NCBI RefSeq assembly: GCF_965363235.1
Contig: NC_134844.1
Span: 53,006,872 to 53,070,871 of the forward strand
Source of the DNA: Mytilus galloprovincialis
Lineage: Eukaryota; Mollusca; Bivalvia; Mytilida; Mytilidae
DNA: 64,000 bases
Reading direction: 5' to 3'
Shown here: positions 1 to 12,050 of the stretch, in pieces
How the letters are laid out: every line of letters begins with the position of its first letter
Numbering within the stretch: position 1 is the stretch's first letter
Notes under the pieces: model-generated
Seen by the model: the letters and a program-made list of their open reading frames with translations, nothing else
Database searches by the model: none
Told to the model about the DNA's origin: nothing
Made by a program: the position numbers and the translations under genes

Positions 1-886
1 AAGGACTGTGAAATTGGAATAAATTCTCTAATTTGGCATTAAAATTAGAATGATCTTATCAAAGGGAACATGTATACTAAGTTTCAAGTTGATTGGACTT
101 CTACTTTATCAAAAACTACCTTGACCAAAAACTTTAACCTGAAATTTGCACTATCATTTTCTATGTTCAGTGAACCGTAAAATTGGGGTCAAAACTCTAA
201 TTTGGCATTTAAATTAGAAAGATCATATCATAGGGCACATGTATACTAAGTTTCAAGTTGATTGGACTTCAACTTCATCAAAAACTACCTTGACCAAAAA
301 CTTTAACCTGAAGCCAAAAACTTTAACCTGAAATTTGCACTATCATTTTCTATGTTCAGTGAACCGTAAAATTGGGGTCAAAACTCTAATTTGGCATTTA
401 AATTAGAAAGATCATATCATAGGGCACATGTATACTAAGTTTCAAGTTGATTGGACTTCAACTTCATCAAAAACTACCTTGACCAAAAACTTTAACCTGA
501 AGCCAAAAACTTTAACCTGAAATTTGCACTATCATTTTCTATGTTCAGTGAACCGTAAAATTGGGGTCAAAACTCTAATTTGGCATTTAAATTAGAAAGA
601 TCATATCATAGGGCACATGTATACTAAGTTTCAAGTTGATTGGACTTCAACTTCATCAAAAACTACCTTGACCAAAAACTTTAACCTGAAGTCAAAAACT
701 TTAACCTGAAATTTGCACTATCATTTTCTATGTTCAGTGAACCGTAAAATTGGGGTCAAAACTCTAATTTGGCATTTAAATTAGAAAGATCATATCATAG
801 GGAACATGTGTACCAAGTTTGAAGTCGATTGGACTTCAACTTCATCAAAAACTACCTCGACCAAAAACTTTAACCTGAAGCGGGAC
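1..886. repeat. Tandem array, 189-bp unit, open at left edge
   Basis: The phrase GAACCGTAAAATTGGGG begins at 172, 361, 550 and 739, an exact 189-bp spacing. Neighbouring units are almost identical, and the last one is slightly more divergent. Each unit contains the shorter internal repeat ACTTTAACCTGAA. Reading frames cross the array because 189 is a multiple of three, but I see no protein meaning in them. The array runs off the left edge. A diverged reverse-oriented relative lies at about 58208-58720. Confidence 0.93.
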
Positions 887-985
887 AGACGGACGAACGG
901 ACGAACGGACGAACGAACGGACGAACGGACGCACAGACCAGAAAACATAATGCCCCTCTACTATCGTAGGTGGGGCATAATAAAT
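887..985 (+). repeat. GGACGAAC minisatellite and hairpin tail of the 189-bp element
   Basis: The tandem array is followed by about eight copies of GGACGAAC/GGACGAACGAAC, then by a short hairpin whose arms are ATGCCCC and GGGGCAT (about 950-977). The same order (tandem units, GGACGAAC run, ATGCCCC hairpin) is something I recall from many mussel loci, so this is probably the 3' tail of a dispersed tandem-core element. Confidence 0.7.
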
Positions 986-1135
986 GTGGATTGTGTCCAT
1001 AACCTATTAGCTGTCATTATGTGATAATAATAAGAATTCGATTTTTTTCAGTGAAAACCTTTTTTAAAAACATGCCCCTACATTTTCAAATCCTAGCTGG
1101 AACACTGATAGGGACACAGTACAGATAATGTCCCA

Positions 1136-1536
1136 GCTAACATATAAAGTAATTAAGGGACATAACTCAAGAACTGTAAAAGTAACACTACAAAATTTGA
1201 GTTTTGTGGTAATAAGCGTTATACATGTATATACATTTCATAATATTTAGTTGAGACAAACTTATTACGTAAGTTAGAAAATGAAAACAAAAATTTCATC
1301 ATTTTTCCATTTGTAAAGGGACATAACTATAGAATGGTAAAAGTAACGCCACCAAAATTCAAACTTGAACTGTGTTTTGTGATTATAGGCATTGTGTATA
1401 AATCTCATAACATTTGGTTGAGGCAAATTAACGTTATAGTTTGGGAACCAATTTTGGGACAAACGTACGGACAGACTGATGCACCTATGTACAGACGCCC
1501 AATGGTAAAACATAAAGCCCCATCTGCTACGGCTTG
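1136..1536 (+). repeat. Dispersed repeat, uninterrupted copy
   Basis: A segment with GGGACATAACTCAAGAACTG near 1158 and a second GGGACATAACTATAGAATGG near 1319, ending in a CCCCATCTGC...GGGCATAAAC tail. A second copy occupies 59590-61330 but is split by an insertion, so this copy serves as its empty site. Confidence 0.75.
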
Positions 1537-1664
1537 GGCATAAACATCATCATATGCTGTCTTATTGAAACCTTTCATCCTTGTTTGTTTCCTAATGTGA
1601 CAGGAATGAAAAAGAAACCATACATGACCCGAGTCAGGAGCCTCTTGTTTATTTAGTGGTTTTC

Positions 1665-1830
1665 ATTTCTTGATGTGCATGATGTGGTCCATAATTGTGT
1701 CTTGTTTCTCGTTTTTTATATAAATAATACTATTGGTTTTGTTTGGAATTACACATTGTGACATGGATGGAGAGTTGTCTCATTGGCATGTGTACTGATA
1801 CCACATTTTCTTATTTCTATTTTCTGTCAT
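1665..1830 (-). repeat. Dispersed mussel-type repeat, partial
   Basis: Contains GATGGAGAGTTGTCTCATTG followed by a CATACCACATTTTC-like end. The same phrase recurs at about 25535, 34865 and 51530. It sits between TM7SF3 exon 4 and the left tandem array. No coding potential seen. Confidence 0.75.
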
Positions 1831-1851
1831 TCAAGAATTTACATTACTTAC

Positions 1852-2029
1852 TTGCATAGTGACACTGTTCATCTTGTTTATTAAGATCACATGAATATGT
1901 TGTCATGGGAACATAAGAAGCTATCTGGTTTCCATGTGTTACAATTACATTGTAAATGGTTCCCTGACCTGTGTAAGATGGCAATTTAAAGAGGGGCTTT
2001 TTGGATGATGAATATTTTATTTCTTTCAG
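1852..2029 (-). CDS. TM7SF3: TM7SF3 coding exon 4
   Basis: Acceptor TTTACAG ends at 2030. The translation begins LKEIKYSSSKKPLFKLPSY and contains GQGTIYNVIVTHGN and TTYSCDLNKQDEQCHYA, matching the end of the vertebrate extracellular domain (GQGVIYNVIV, HTYACSF). Donor AA|GTAAGT at 1851. The next exon is beyond the left edge or hidden; I found no further exon in 1-1850. Confidence 0.88.
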
Positions 2030-5000
2030 CTGTAAACAAAAAATGAAATTAGTCTGTTAATTTATATTCAATTGAAGTAGACATGGTAGAGAATTAAAAA
2101 ATTAAAAGTAAAAAAAAAAAATTAACTACCATTTGATTTTTACGAGGGGCTTAAGCATGTTTAAGGATGAATAAAAAGACAGGACAGACATGACAGAGAT
2201 TAAAATAAAATAAAATTGCAGGACACAATTTTTTAAATTTCAATATGCAAGTTTAAATTATTGGAATTTATAGAACCCTGTCACAATTTTCGCAATATTA
2301 AAAACATTGTATTAATTTTCAAATTAATGCCCAAAAAAAAGAAGGGAGATAACTCACTTAAAACTGTATTCTTATGTTTGATTTCTTTGCCAGATTTATT
2401 TTGATTGATATTACTCTTTGTTCTTCAATTCCAAGTTGTTGTTAAGTGATTTTCAGTTTGCAAAGAATTTCTGTCAAATACATACTCATGATGCTAGGGG
2501 ACTTCTGAAACTTGCAGTGAGATGAGAGTTTTTGCTCTGTGTTAAAATCCTGACTTTGAGATGAAGTACAACAACAAACGTGCTCTCTGTCTTAAACATG
2601 TAAAACAAACCTTTTTTCCGTGTTTCATAACATATTCATGAGTTAGCATCTTTTTAATGCCATTAAAAAAAGCTTCTTCTGTCCAATCACTGTCACCAAT
2701 GTAATAAACATACAGCTGATAAGATAATAGTTTTAAAACTGGTGATTGTTCACAACTTGAATCCTTCGTTGAATTTTTAGCCCATTGAAACATGACATCA
2801 CTCATTTCATTTCTAAAATCAATGTGAATATTTGGGTCGTTTTCCATGTTGAATTCTAAATTACATCCTCCTGGCACAGGAGTTGAAGCTAAAATTAGAA
2901 AAAATTGAAAACACCCAATTAATGAATTATACAAATTTGATGTAAAATTTTCAAACTTTAAAAAATATATATACAAAGTCAACTTTTGACCATCGTGAGT
3001 GTTCAGAAATGTTTATTATGAATGGAAGAAGAAAAATTAACATGCATGATAATATAATGAAGTTAAAGATGACTAGATAAATCTATCAATGAGGCAGCAA
3101 CTAATGCAAAAACACTACAAATTACTCACTCAGGAAAAGTGAACGTTAGAATAGTTATAGGCTAAGCTTTTTGTGTTGTTTGTACTCATATTTCTAAATA
3201 AAATTTATTCATCTCTGCCTTAACATTTAGGTTTAAGCATACCTGATGAGGTTTAATGCAGAGTAGATCAGAGTAGTTCTTCAGACGCATAAAATTAACA
3301 GTGAAATTTCAATTTAGCATTTGTTTATAATACAGCTCTTAACATGCTGGCTAACATGTATGCTGTAAATCCTAAGTATAGATTTTTTGGAAATGGTCAT
3401 AATGAACATGATGAAAAAAAACTCTACTTAAAAAACACGGCAAATTTTTTTTTCATAAACACTTCAAAAAATCATCATGATATGACATTGCCATGATTGC
3501 TTATCATGCATGCTTATGCTTGAAAGAATTTTTTTATGGAATCTACAACAAAATTTACTTGTTTTTTTAACTTTTTTATCCCATCTACTATTTTATACAT
3601 GTAATTGACTTTCTGATCTTAAAGGTGGGTTGTTCAAGTACATGTTCAATAGAAAATTTGATTTCAATTTTTGGAATAAGCATGATAAGGATGTGAAATA
3701 ATGGTGATGATGATCATATTTCTTAAAATGTATGTATAATATATATATATGAAAAATACTTGCCATCAGCTGCAATACTGATGAAAACCAGGACATTTAT
3801 TGTAACATTTAGGTGTGATGTCAAATAAACATTTAGAGATGTTTGTCCGTTTATAACCACCAATATTCCAATACTACTTCCCGTCTCTGAGGTTTCCATG
3901 GTGATATTTGGATGTAATGATAAAGTGACATCTTTATACTGAGTGTGAGCTTGGAAAACAGCATAATTGTCATTTTCGCTAACTTGTGACACTGATAAAA
4001 CTGTCTGATTATTAGGTTCCAGGGTAACAATCTCTGGCACCCATGGTTGCAGTGCTGAAAATGAATAAATATGTTAATGATACATATATACATGATATAC
4101 ATGATATATGTACGAATCAGGTGGTTCTAGAGATATAAAAAAATCACCATAATCATGATGAAGATTATTGGTGATTTTTTACACTTTCTGTTTTAAATAG
4201 ACCTGAATCCACATAGTATGCAAAACATATCTGACAAAGATTTAGCCACTCCTTCTTCCCTTTTTTTTTTTTTATAGAAGACCCCAAAGTCTACTTACCA
4301 TGCTTACTGTTTCAAGCTATCAGAAATAAATAAAAAAAATAAACTTCATTATTTTTTTTAATCATGTTAAAGGGGCACTAGCTACGAGATATATAAAAAA
4401 TCTGAAGTTTGATTTTTTCCTGTTCCATCATTAATGAAAGTAAAATAGTGAAATAACAATTTGTTTTTTGCAGACAAAAAGGTTCAATTTTGTCAAATTA
4501 CGCTAAGAAACATTGATAATTAGTAATTCACTTGCAAGTGAATGAGTCAACCTCTTTAAATCCGTATTCATGTGAACTTCAATTTAACCCCTCGCTAGAG
4601 ATTGACAACGCATGCATTGTACATGTACTGGTTATTTAAAGAAAAAGAATGTCAACAATGAAAGTGAAACTACGGTAAATCAGTTGATTACTAATTCGAT
4701 GCACATAAAATCATTCTTATACGGTTAAAAACAATGAGAAACATGTATTTTTAATCTATAAAATAAAATTAAACAGACCTATAAAAATCTAATTGCACAT
4801 GTTGGTTTAATCTATTCATATCTTTATCTATGCAGCTAGCTATGTTTACCTTGCTTATATGTTCATCTGAGGTCAAATCGATAGGTAATAAGATGGCGTC
4901 TGGACTAAAATACACACGAAACGAACCTATATATTATCTACCCCATGCTCTGTAAACTGTTTATTTTAGACTTTTGATAGTTTGGATAAATGTTTTACAT

Positions 5001-8000
5001 TGTTATAAATCAAATATGAGAATTTGAGTCAAATTGGTGACCTTGAATTTGACAGCTAGTGCCCCTTTAACTATAGTGCAACATTTTTTCTTATACAAAT
5101 TTTATTTTAAATATAATTTTTCTTTATATCGACTATCATGACTATTGTCATGATCCATTGTTATACATTTAAACAATATAAAAAAACTTCGGATAAGTGA
5201 TAACATGCCAAAATGTATATAAGTCTTTATTCTAAATATCTATTAGCATTATCATATGAATATAAAAAAGACAACACAGATTGAAACAAAGAAAGTCATT
5301 TAATGTTTTTTTATTATTATTACACCAGATGGAGCTACTTTTACAAATAACTCCATTCAGCCCATGAAATTCTGAGAAAAATGTGTACTTCTTCTAATAA
5401 TGTCTTTTGTTACAATTAATTGATCTAAATCACTGATCATGCTGATGGGAAGATTAGAAAAATTGTGTGCGTTCATAATAATTCAAATAAAAACAAGAGT
5501 GCACACGCTTAAATGTCTAGCCTTCTATACTAATCATTGATATTATGTTGATAGTCCTAAGTATAAAGCTAAGCTTTATTACAACTGTCACATAAACTTA
5601 ACATTAACCAAGATAACCAAACAAAGACCAATGAACCTTGAAAAAGAGGTCCAGGTCAGATGAACCATGCCAGGCAGACAGGTACAGCTAACAATGCTTC
5701 TATACAACATATATAGTTGACACATTACTTATAGTTTAAGAAAAATAGACCAAAACACAAAAACTTAACACTGTGCAATGAACCGTGAAAATGAGGTCAC
5801 GGTTAAATAAAACCTGCTCGACTGACATAAAGATCATAAAATATTTCCATACACCAAATATAGTTGACCTATGGCATATAGCATTAGATAAAAAGACCAA
5901 AACTCAAAAACTTAACTTTGACCACTGAACCATGAAAATGAGGTCAAGGTCACATGACATCTGCCCGCTAGACATGTACACTTAACAATCATTCCATACA
6001 ACAAATATAGTAGACCTATTGCATATGGTATGAGAAAAACAGACCAAAACACAAATATTTAACTATAACCACTGAACCATGAAAATGAGGTCAAGGTCAG
6101 ATGACACCTGCCAGTTGGACATGTACACCTTACAGTCCTTCCATACACCGAATATACTAGCCCTATTGCTTATAGTATCTGAGATATGGACTTGACCACC
6201 AAAACTTAACCTTGTTCACTGATCCATGAAATGAGGTCGAGGTCAAGTGAAAACTGTCTGACAGACACGAGGACCTTGCAAGGTACGCACATATCAAATA
6301 TAGTTATCCTATTACTTATAATAAGAGAGAATTCAACATTACAAAAAAATTGAACTTTTTTTCCAAGTGGTCACTGAACCATGAAAATGAGGTCAAGGAC
6401 ATTGGACATGTGACTGACGGAAACTTCGTAAAATGAAGCATCTATATACAAAGTATGAAGCATCCAGGTCTTCCACCTTCTAAAATATAAAGCTTTTAAG
6501 AAGTGAGCTAACGCCGCCGCCGTAGCCGCCGCCGCCGGATCACTATCCCTATGTCGAGCTTTCTGCAACAAAAGTTGCAGGCTCGACAAAAACTTGATAT
6601 ATGTAGCATGTGTAGATCACTTTTGGATTTACTTGAGGCTCGCGGGTACAAAATTTTCAGCAAAGAATTAAACATTTGTTTTTTCATTACAAATTTTATA
6701 AAAATAACACTATTAGTTATTACTTAATGAAATGGTACAAAAATCAACCAATAAAATCAATTCTGTTTGCCCCCAGATGACTTTTAAAAATGTTTATATA
6801 TCATTGAAAAAGCTCCAAATTATCTGCCTTTGCATGCTTTGGTCCAAAAATGCCATTTTTGGCATTCAAATTGAAATATCTTTTTTAACACATCGGTGAC
6901 CTATATTTTTCATTGTTTTTTATTATTGTTTTCAAATAAGCTGTACATCATGTACATAAACTAAATAATTGTAAAATTTAATTTTATTTCTGTGATTAAG
7001 TTATTTTTTTAATTTCGATATTTCCTCTATCATGTCTAACATTAGTATATTCTGTCAAAAGATCATAAACAATAACATTGATTTATTAATTATGTATAGC
7101 TCTGAATCTCTATATTAGGTTTCGGTTATATGCACTCAATTCCGTGAATGATCATCAAACAAAATTTCTTTTACTTCTCCTATTAGTTCAACAGAAAAAA
7201 AGTACATTTACAAAAATGTATGCTTAATTCTTTCGAAGGCAGATTGTGAGATAAATGAACTGTGACCCCAAGTTTTTATTTTCTTTTTCTTTTAAGTATA
7301 AGATAAAGTTCATTTAAAGAAAAATATAGCGAAATCCTATATTAAAAAAAAAAATGATTTAGACCTGCGAGCCCCAGTTAGAACGACCATATTTATATAA
7401 TGTTCAATGACAAGCATGTGAAATGTAAATTTACTTTGCTGCTGGGAGCTCAAGTATTTTTATATTGTTCTGACATGTCACTATGACATGCATGATGTTC
7501 ATATAAAAGCCCACTATTTTTCTAACCCATCTATCATTCTATGGCAATGTATGGGGTCATTTTGAAAAAAATTATGTGACACGAAACAATTGACGATGAT
7601 TAAGCTGAAGATGAATGGTTTAATCAAAGGATGACTTTCATTTCCATAATCTTATGAAAAAAATATATATATTGCAATTGTGGAGCAGGATCTGCTTACC
7701 CTTTCGGAGCACCTGAGATCACCCCTAGTTTTTTGGTGGGGTTAATGTTGTTTATTCTTTAATTTTCTATGTTGTGTCGTGTGTGCTGTTGTTTGTTTGT
7801 CTTTTTCATTTTTAGCCATGGCGTTGTCAGTTTGTTTTAGATTTATGAGTTTGACTGTCCCTTTGGTATCTTTTGTCCCTCTTTTACAGGTACATTATAC
7901 CAATGCAAGCAAACCAAGCAAGATTTTTTATACCAGTAATTTATAACATGTCAAACCTGCTGAAGATATTGCCAGAATATTTTCTTTAGAGCAACTAAAA

Positions 8001-10908
8001 AGGCATTTTTTTATCCTACATGTGTATAAATGATGATAATAGAGACCCCTCCTTAAAATTTATTTGAAAAATAATGTAGCCAAATTTCATAACTACTAAA
8101 CCACCATACATGTGATGGACTGTGAAACTCAGATCAGGAGATTAATTTGGAAATTTTGGTCAGGAGATTAGGAGTCTAGGACTCAGATCAGGAGGTTTTT
8201 TATTGACATAAATTTTGTGGTAAATGTAACCGTTGGGTGTAGAAATTGCCTTTTAAAGTTGTTTTTTTCATCAAATTTCCATCAAAATGATATACATGAT
8301 ATATGTTTATAGTACCCTTCATGCCCTTGTTGCCTTTCTATTTGAATGATATATCACATTATTTAAAAAATATATTGAGAAGAATCTGTTTCTTGTTTTT
8401 TTTTTTTTTTTTGATAAAATGATTGTTCACCATTTTCACTGTTTGCAAATAAATCATTATGACCTTTTCTATACATTGTAGATGTGTATAGATTTGTATT
8501 CATGTCCCCATCTCCTTATCATATATAACTGTATAGACAATTAAGAAAGACTGAAACAAACTACTTTGAAGGACATGTAAGAGGTCAAACTGTCAAGGAT
8601 TTTACAGTACGTTCTTATTTAATTACAAATGGAAGTGTTTAACGACCAGTCAGGGGTACTACTTGTACAAGTTATTTTTAATTACTTGAGAAGTTATATT
8701 AATTAATTTATATAAGTAAATTTGTAGGATACTTATACAAGTGAATTTTATTTACTTGTATAGGTTAAAAAAATATTGGCTGAGTTATGTCCCTTAGACA
8801 TTCAGAATTTTTTACTTGTATAAGTAAAAAAATCATCCTTTCTTCTTTTCTTGAATCTTGAATTCTTGAGATTTCTTTGCTCTGAAAGAATTTTAAATTG
8901 TGTACCCTTTACAGATGTCTTTACTAATCATTTAAGTGTAATTTCATGGACAATGAAAATCCCATTTGTCTGTTATCTTCATAACACTGCTCATTTACAA
9001 GCCCCAAAGGAGCAATTTTTGAATGCCTTGCGCAAATATACAAGATCTTTGCTAAATCAGTTTCTTTGATTAATTAATGAGATGAAACATTGAATTTTAA
9101 TGAAAAAATTTGAGCAAACCTGGGAAAAATCATTAAAAGCATGATTTTACATCTCAAAACTTGAAGATTTTTGTGGGATTGTAAGAAAAATTTACTTATA
9201 CAAGTAAATTTTCAGAAAATTAAGGGGAGATTATTCAAACATTATTTATTTACTTATCTGAATCTGAATTAATACGTTGCAGGGCCAGGATATGGCATCA
9301 ATGGCAACGGGAGCTTGTATGTGTATATTTTTTTTTACTTCTTCAAGTAAATAAAATACACTTGTGCAAGTAGTACCCCTGACTGATTTAAATTACAAAT
9401 AGAAGTGTTTAATATTATTCATTTTTGTCTTTTAACAAATTACATATTTTAAAGCAAAACAACTTTAAACAAGATAGATTAAAGGGAAGTAACAAAATAA
9501 TATTTTAATACACAAGTTTTTATTACACAACGGCAGTTAGCCAGAGGTAAGCATCGTTGATTACCAGTATGCTTGACACCCAAGCTTTTAAGTGAAGTCA
9601 TAAAATTATACATCTTCTTTGATTTAACACATGTGTCAATTACACCCGTACGGTAGTAAGAAATGATCAAATATGGCGTCCGAAAATTTTCATTCATGAA
9701 ATATTTCACACACAGGATTTTTTTCTCTTAAGCAGGAGGACATAGATAGAGGACGGCAGGAGACCCCTGAAAACAGGATTATTGTACTCCCGTTGGGAGG
9801 TTGACATGTATGAACCACTACTGGCACTAGTTAAAATTATTATGATGTTAATTGAACCCTGTTGCCAGTGTTGGAAGGGTGTTAATTATTACTATATTTT
9901 TTTGGCTTTGAAACCTTACAGAAAGTATCACTACTAAACCACTTGTCCAAATAATTATGACGTCAACATCTAGGAAGACTACTTTAAAATTTTGCTTTGA
10001 CGCTTTCAACACCGACAACAGTTCAAGAGTCATATATAATTATTTGGACTACTAAACATTATCCAACCACTACTGTCATCATTGTCATGACTGTAGACAA
10101 TCAAAAACTGCAGTAGTATTCATGGAACTTTTAGCTCCTTACAATTCTTTCTTTTATAGTCAAATGTATTCTCGTCGGAGTCGTCCTGAACATGCATGAA
10201 ATATTTGCCACTGGACTTAGGGACGACATCAAAAGATCGATGTAGGATAAAAAACTTAAATCATATAGTTTGGGGGTGGGGGGTTAAAATTCCACAAGTT
10301 TTGTATATATATATATCTAAAATCGATTTTTACATATATCCCTATTGGTAAATCAATTTTTCCTAAATTAAGTTAAAAGGGGGGTTGGGGCGTCAGTGAA
10401 AAAACTATGTGAATTAAGTTTTTTATCCTGCATTGAACTTTTGATGTCGTCCCTTAACTAACAAATTATCAATCAATCAAATGTATCCTGCATTCACTGC
10501 AGTCGTTTGAAGAATATATATCTAGCGACTTTTTTCTATTTTTTTTGTTTATTTATCACTAAAATTCAAACGACTGTGTTGTATGTATATATCTAGCGAC
10601 TTTTTACTATTTTTTTTGTTTATTTATCACTAAAATTCAAACGACTGTACTGCATTGTAAGAGCCTTCTAGCACAGTCGCTTGAATTTAAGTGATATATA
10701 TATGAGAGAAAAAAATAAAAAATACTGTTATATACATGGTATATGTATATTATATGTCTCTGATAACGGTATTGTTTTTAATTTTTTTCATAAAATTTAT
10801 CACACAGGGGCTTGTTTAGTGGCTGTGCTTCTACTTTCACTTACCGAATGACGTGTTAATAACTGTCAGAAATATAAGGACTATAAGAAAGGATGAGTAT
10901 TTTAGCAT
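1852..10908 (-). CDS. TM7SF3: TM7SF3 (transmembrane 7 superfamily member 3), 5' part, continues off left edge
   Basis: Coding exons read on the minus strand: 10908-10845, 4054-3764, 2888-2611, 2029-1852, giving 270 codons plus one base. Exon phases join exactly. Residues 1-22 form a hydrophobic signal peptide. The rest is the extracellular domain. I recognise it by the block VFQAHTQYKD...SETGSSIGILV, the block VPGGCNLEFNMENDPNIH and the block GQGTIYNVIV, which match vertebrate TM7SF3 from memory (human block VPGGCNLEFDLDIDPNIY). The family is about 570 residues long, with this domain followed by seven membrane helices; those helices are not in the window. TM7SF3 is reported to act in the secretory pathway and in cell survival and splicing control, but its molecular activity is not well settled. 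One intron is of GC-AG type. The gene is divergent from MYG1 and shares a palindromic promoter with it. Confidence 0.92.
2611..2888 (-). CDS. TM7SF3: TM7SF3 coding exon 3
   Basis: Acceptor TTTTAG ends at 2889. The exon carries the family block VPGGCNLEF and a run ending in MKHGKK, with donor AG|GTTTGT at 2610. Length 278 bases, entering in phase 1 and leaving in phase 0. Confidence 0.92.
3764..4054 (-). CDS. TM7SF3: TM7SF3 coding exon 2
   Basis: Acceptor TTTTCAG ends at 4055, and the exon reads LQPWVPEIVTLEPNN and onward. It holds several N-glycosylation sequons (NQT, NIT, NVT). The exon must end at 3764 with a GC donor (G|GCAAGT). Using the nearby GT at 3759 would shift the frame and reach a stop after about eleven codons. 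Confidence 0.9.
4371..5066. mobile_element. piggyBac-like MITE, 696 bp, TTAA-flanked
   Basis: Ends are AGGGGCACTAGCT and its exact reverse complement AGCTAGTGCCCCT, each directly flanked by TTAA (4367-4370 and 5067-5070). A TTAA duplication is the piggyBac signature. The interior has no useful reading frame, so it is non-autonomous. It lies in the first coding intron of TM7SF3. Confidence 0.8.
5495..6597. mobile_element. Tandem-core element, 146-bp unit
   Basis: AATGAGGTC recurs at about 5645, 5791, 5938, 6084, 6230 and 6386, so the unit is 146-147 bp with one longer spacing of 156. The left edge begins near GAGTGCACACGCTTAAATG. The right edge is a GCCGCC-rich stretch followed by CTTTCTGCAACAAAAGTTGC, with hairpin halves GCAACTTTTG / CAAAAGTTGC style, and GCTCGAC. 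I recall this layout from many mollusc loci. It is probably a dispersed non-coding element. It lies in a TM7SF3 intron. Confidence 0.75.
6598..7667. other. Intron sequence without recognised features
   Basis: A+T-rich intron DNA of TM7SF3. I see only short homopolymers and no coding block, hairpin or repeat that I can place. Confidence 0.6.
7668..7890 (+). repeat. Dispersed repeat, GCAGGATCTGCTTAC family, copy 1
   Basis: Begins with AGCAGGATCTGCTTACC and ends near CCCTTTGGTATCTTTTGTCC. A second copy lies at 42255-42465 in the same orientation. Probably the 3' end of a dispersed retroposon, but this cannot be shown here. Confidence 0.75.
8647..9385. mobile_element. Foldback MITE, ends CAGTCAGGGG, word ACTTGTATAAGT
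   Basis: The ends CAGTCAGGGGTACTACTTGT and the reverse complement of GTAGTACCCCTGACTG pair over about 26 bp. The interior is sprinkled with a palindromic word close to ACTTGTATAAGT (for example near 8666, 8717, 8751, 8813 and 9191). Length 739 bp. The same outer ends are used at 15616, 22029 and 31409, but those copies carry a different word. It lies in a TM7SF3 intron. Confidence 0.85.
9386..10216. other. Intron sequence, little recognised
   Basis: The first 27 bases repeat, with two differences, the sequence just left of the 8647 element. The remainder is unassigned TM7SF3 intron with no convincing coding block. Confidence 0.5.
10220..10453. mobile_element. PIF/Harbinger-like MITE, 234 bp, TTA duplication
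   Basis: The ends GGGACGACATCAAAAG and CTTTTGATGTCGTCCC extend into arms of about 35 bp (GATAAAAAACTTAA against TTAAGTTTTTTATC). TTA flanks both sides (10217-10219 and 10454-10456). A three-base TWA duplication is the PIF/Harbinger signature. No coding capacity. Confidence 0.8.
10493..10690. repeat. Tandem/inverted cluster around ATTCAAACGACTGT
   Basis: Two copies of a segment of about 78 bp (TATATCTAGCGACTTTTT...CACTAAAATTCAAACGACTG) lie in tandem at about 10513-10590 and 10587-10648. They are bounded by inverted CAGTCGTTTGAA and CACAGTCGCTTGAATTT ends. Probably a decayed foldback element in the TM7SF3 intron. Confidence 0.65.
10845..10908 (-). CDS. TM7SF3: TM7SF3 coding exon 1 (signal peptide)
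   Basis: ATG at 10908, then MLKYSSFLIVLIFLTVINTS: a short basic start and a hydrophobic core typical of a signal peptide. Donor G|GTAAGT lies at 10844-10843. The last base joins the CA of the next exon to make an Ala codon, so phase is preserved. The upstream acceptor TTTCAG ends at 10928, which leaves 19 untranslated bases in this exon. Confidence 0.85.
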
Positions 10909-11955
10909 CGTAATCAAGTGTCACATCCTGAAATCTAAAAATTACTTGGAACAAGAGAAGTTAGTCTACAAATAAGGGAGCTAACTGTAACACTAAATCA
11001 AAACAACTTCCTAAAACATGAATTCAGTAGCCCGTACATTTTATTTTTGAAAAAAAATCATAAACAATTTTCATATTTCGTTTACATGATCAAAATTATG
11101 ATATTAAGAGAATAAATAACTACAGTGTTGAACAAAATCAAAATTTAGAGATATATTTGTTGTGAGTCTGAATTAGGTAGATTGTTTTTAGCACATCCAA
11201 TATTTTTCGGATCTACTCCATTCGATAACTGTCTGGTATTTACTTTACTCCATGCACACTTGCAAGAAAGCGTGGGTCTTTTGTTTTTTATATGTACTTT
11301 TTATAGGTGTTAATTAATTCAATGAATAACCACATCAATTAGTTACCTTCAGACTTAAAGCTTTAAGAGTTCTTTATGTTTCGTTTGTGAAAAAAATTGT
11401 AAACCACTTAATTTTCATGTGCAGACTTCGGTAACTGAAAAAAAAAAATAGACATTTCGGCACCCAGACAAATCGACACAAAAGTCAGAAGTTCTCAGAA
11501 GACGTTTCCTCATCACTTTTGGACATTTGTATATATAACAGCACCATACAAGAATTTACAGTTGGGGGAAAAGCCTGGATTCATCAGATCAGCACTAACA
11601 TGACTAAGCACAAACAAGAATATTCAAAACATACAAGCAAAGGACATATATATTTGCAGTTGCTGAATGTATTTTGAAACCAATCAGTGATATTGTTTGC
11701 CTTAAATTAATGGAGAATAAAGGCTTTTTCCCCTGGAGAAAAATCCTAAGTTGAAAAAAATGGCTTAAAATTATTCCCACGAAGACATCTTTTTTCCCAA
11801 ACAATGCAGTCTCAGTAGTAATTATAGTCGCCGTCAGCTGAAATTTGTAGCGGTTATCGGTAAAAATAATCTAAACTATCAATCGCGTTCACTCGAGATA
11901 TAGTTTTTCACATTCCATTCATAAATCGCAAAAAGAAAAACCACTACTGACCTAC

Positions 11956-12050
11956 CTTTTAAGTGATCACACTGTAATAATCCTGACCTTCACATTTTCC
12001 AGAATATTTTCCATTGTAATTCCGCCATCTTTGTTTCTATGAGGATCATT
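11956..12050 (-). other. TM7SF3: Predicted non-coding first exon of TM7SF3
   Basis: Minus strand. The exon would run from the YY1-like site to donor AAAAG|GTAGGT (donor GT at 11955-11954) and splice to the acceptor ending at 10928, just upstream of the ATG at 10908. The start boundary is approximate. Based on splice signals and position only. Confidence 0.5.

Noticed and set aside
1-886. CRISPR-like or satellite array
   Set aside because: Units of 189 bp without alternating spacers in an animal genome; a tandem repeat, not CRISPR.
2542-2610. Extension of TM7SF3 exon 3 past 2611 (VCFTCLRQ and onward)
   Set aside because: The conserved product continues in the 1852-2029 exon after a consensus donor; the extension is intron.
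3758-3760. GT at 3759-3758 as donor of TM7SF3 exon 2
   Set aside because: It breaks the frame of the next exon and reaches a stop within about eleven codons.
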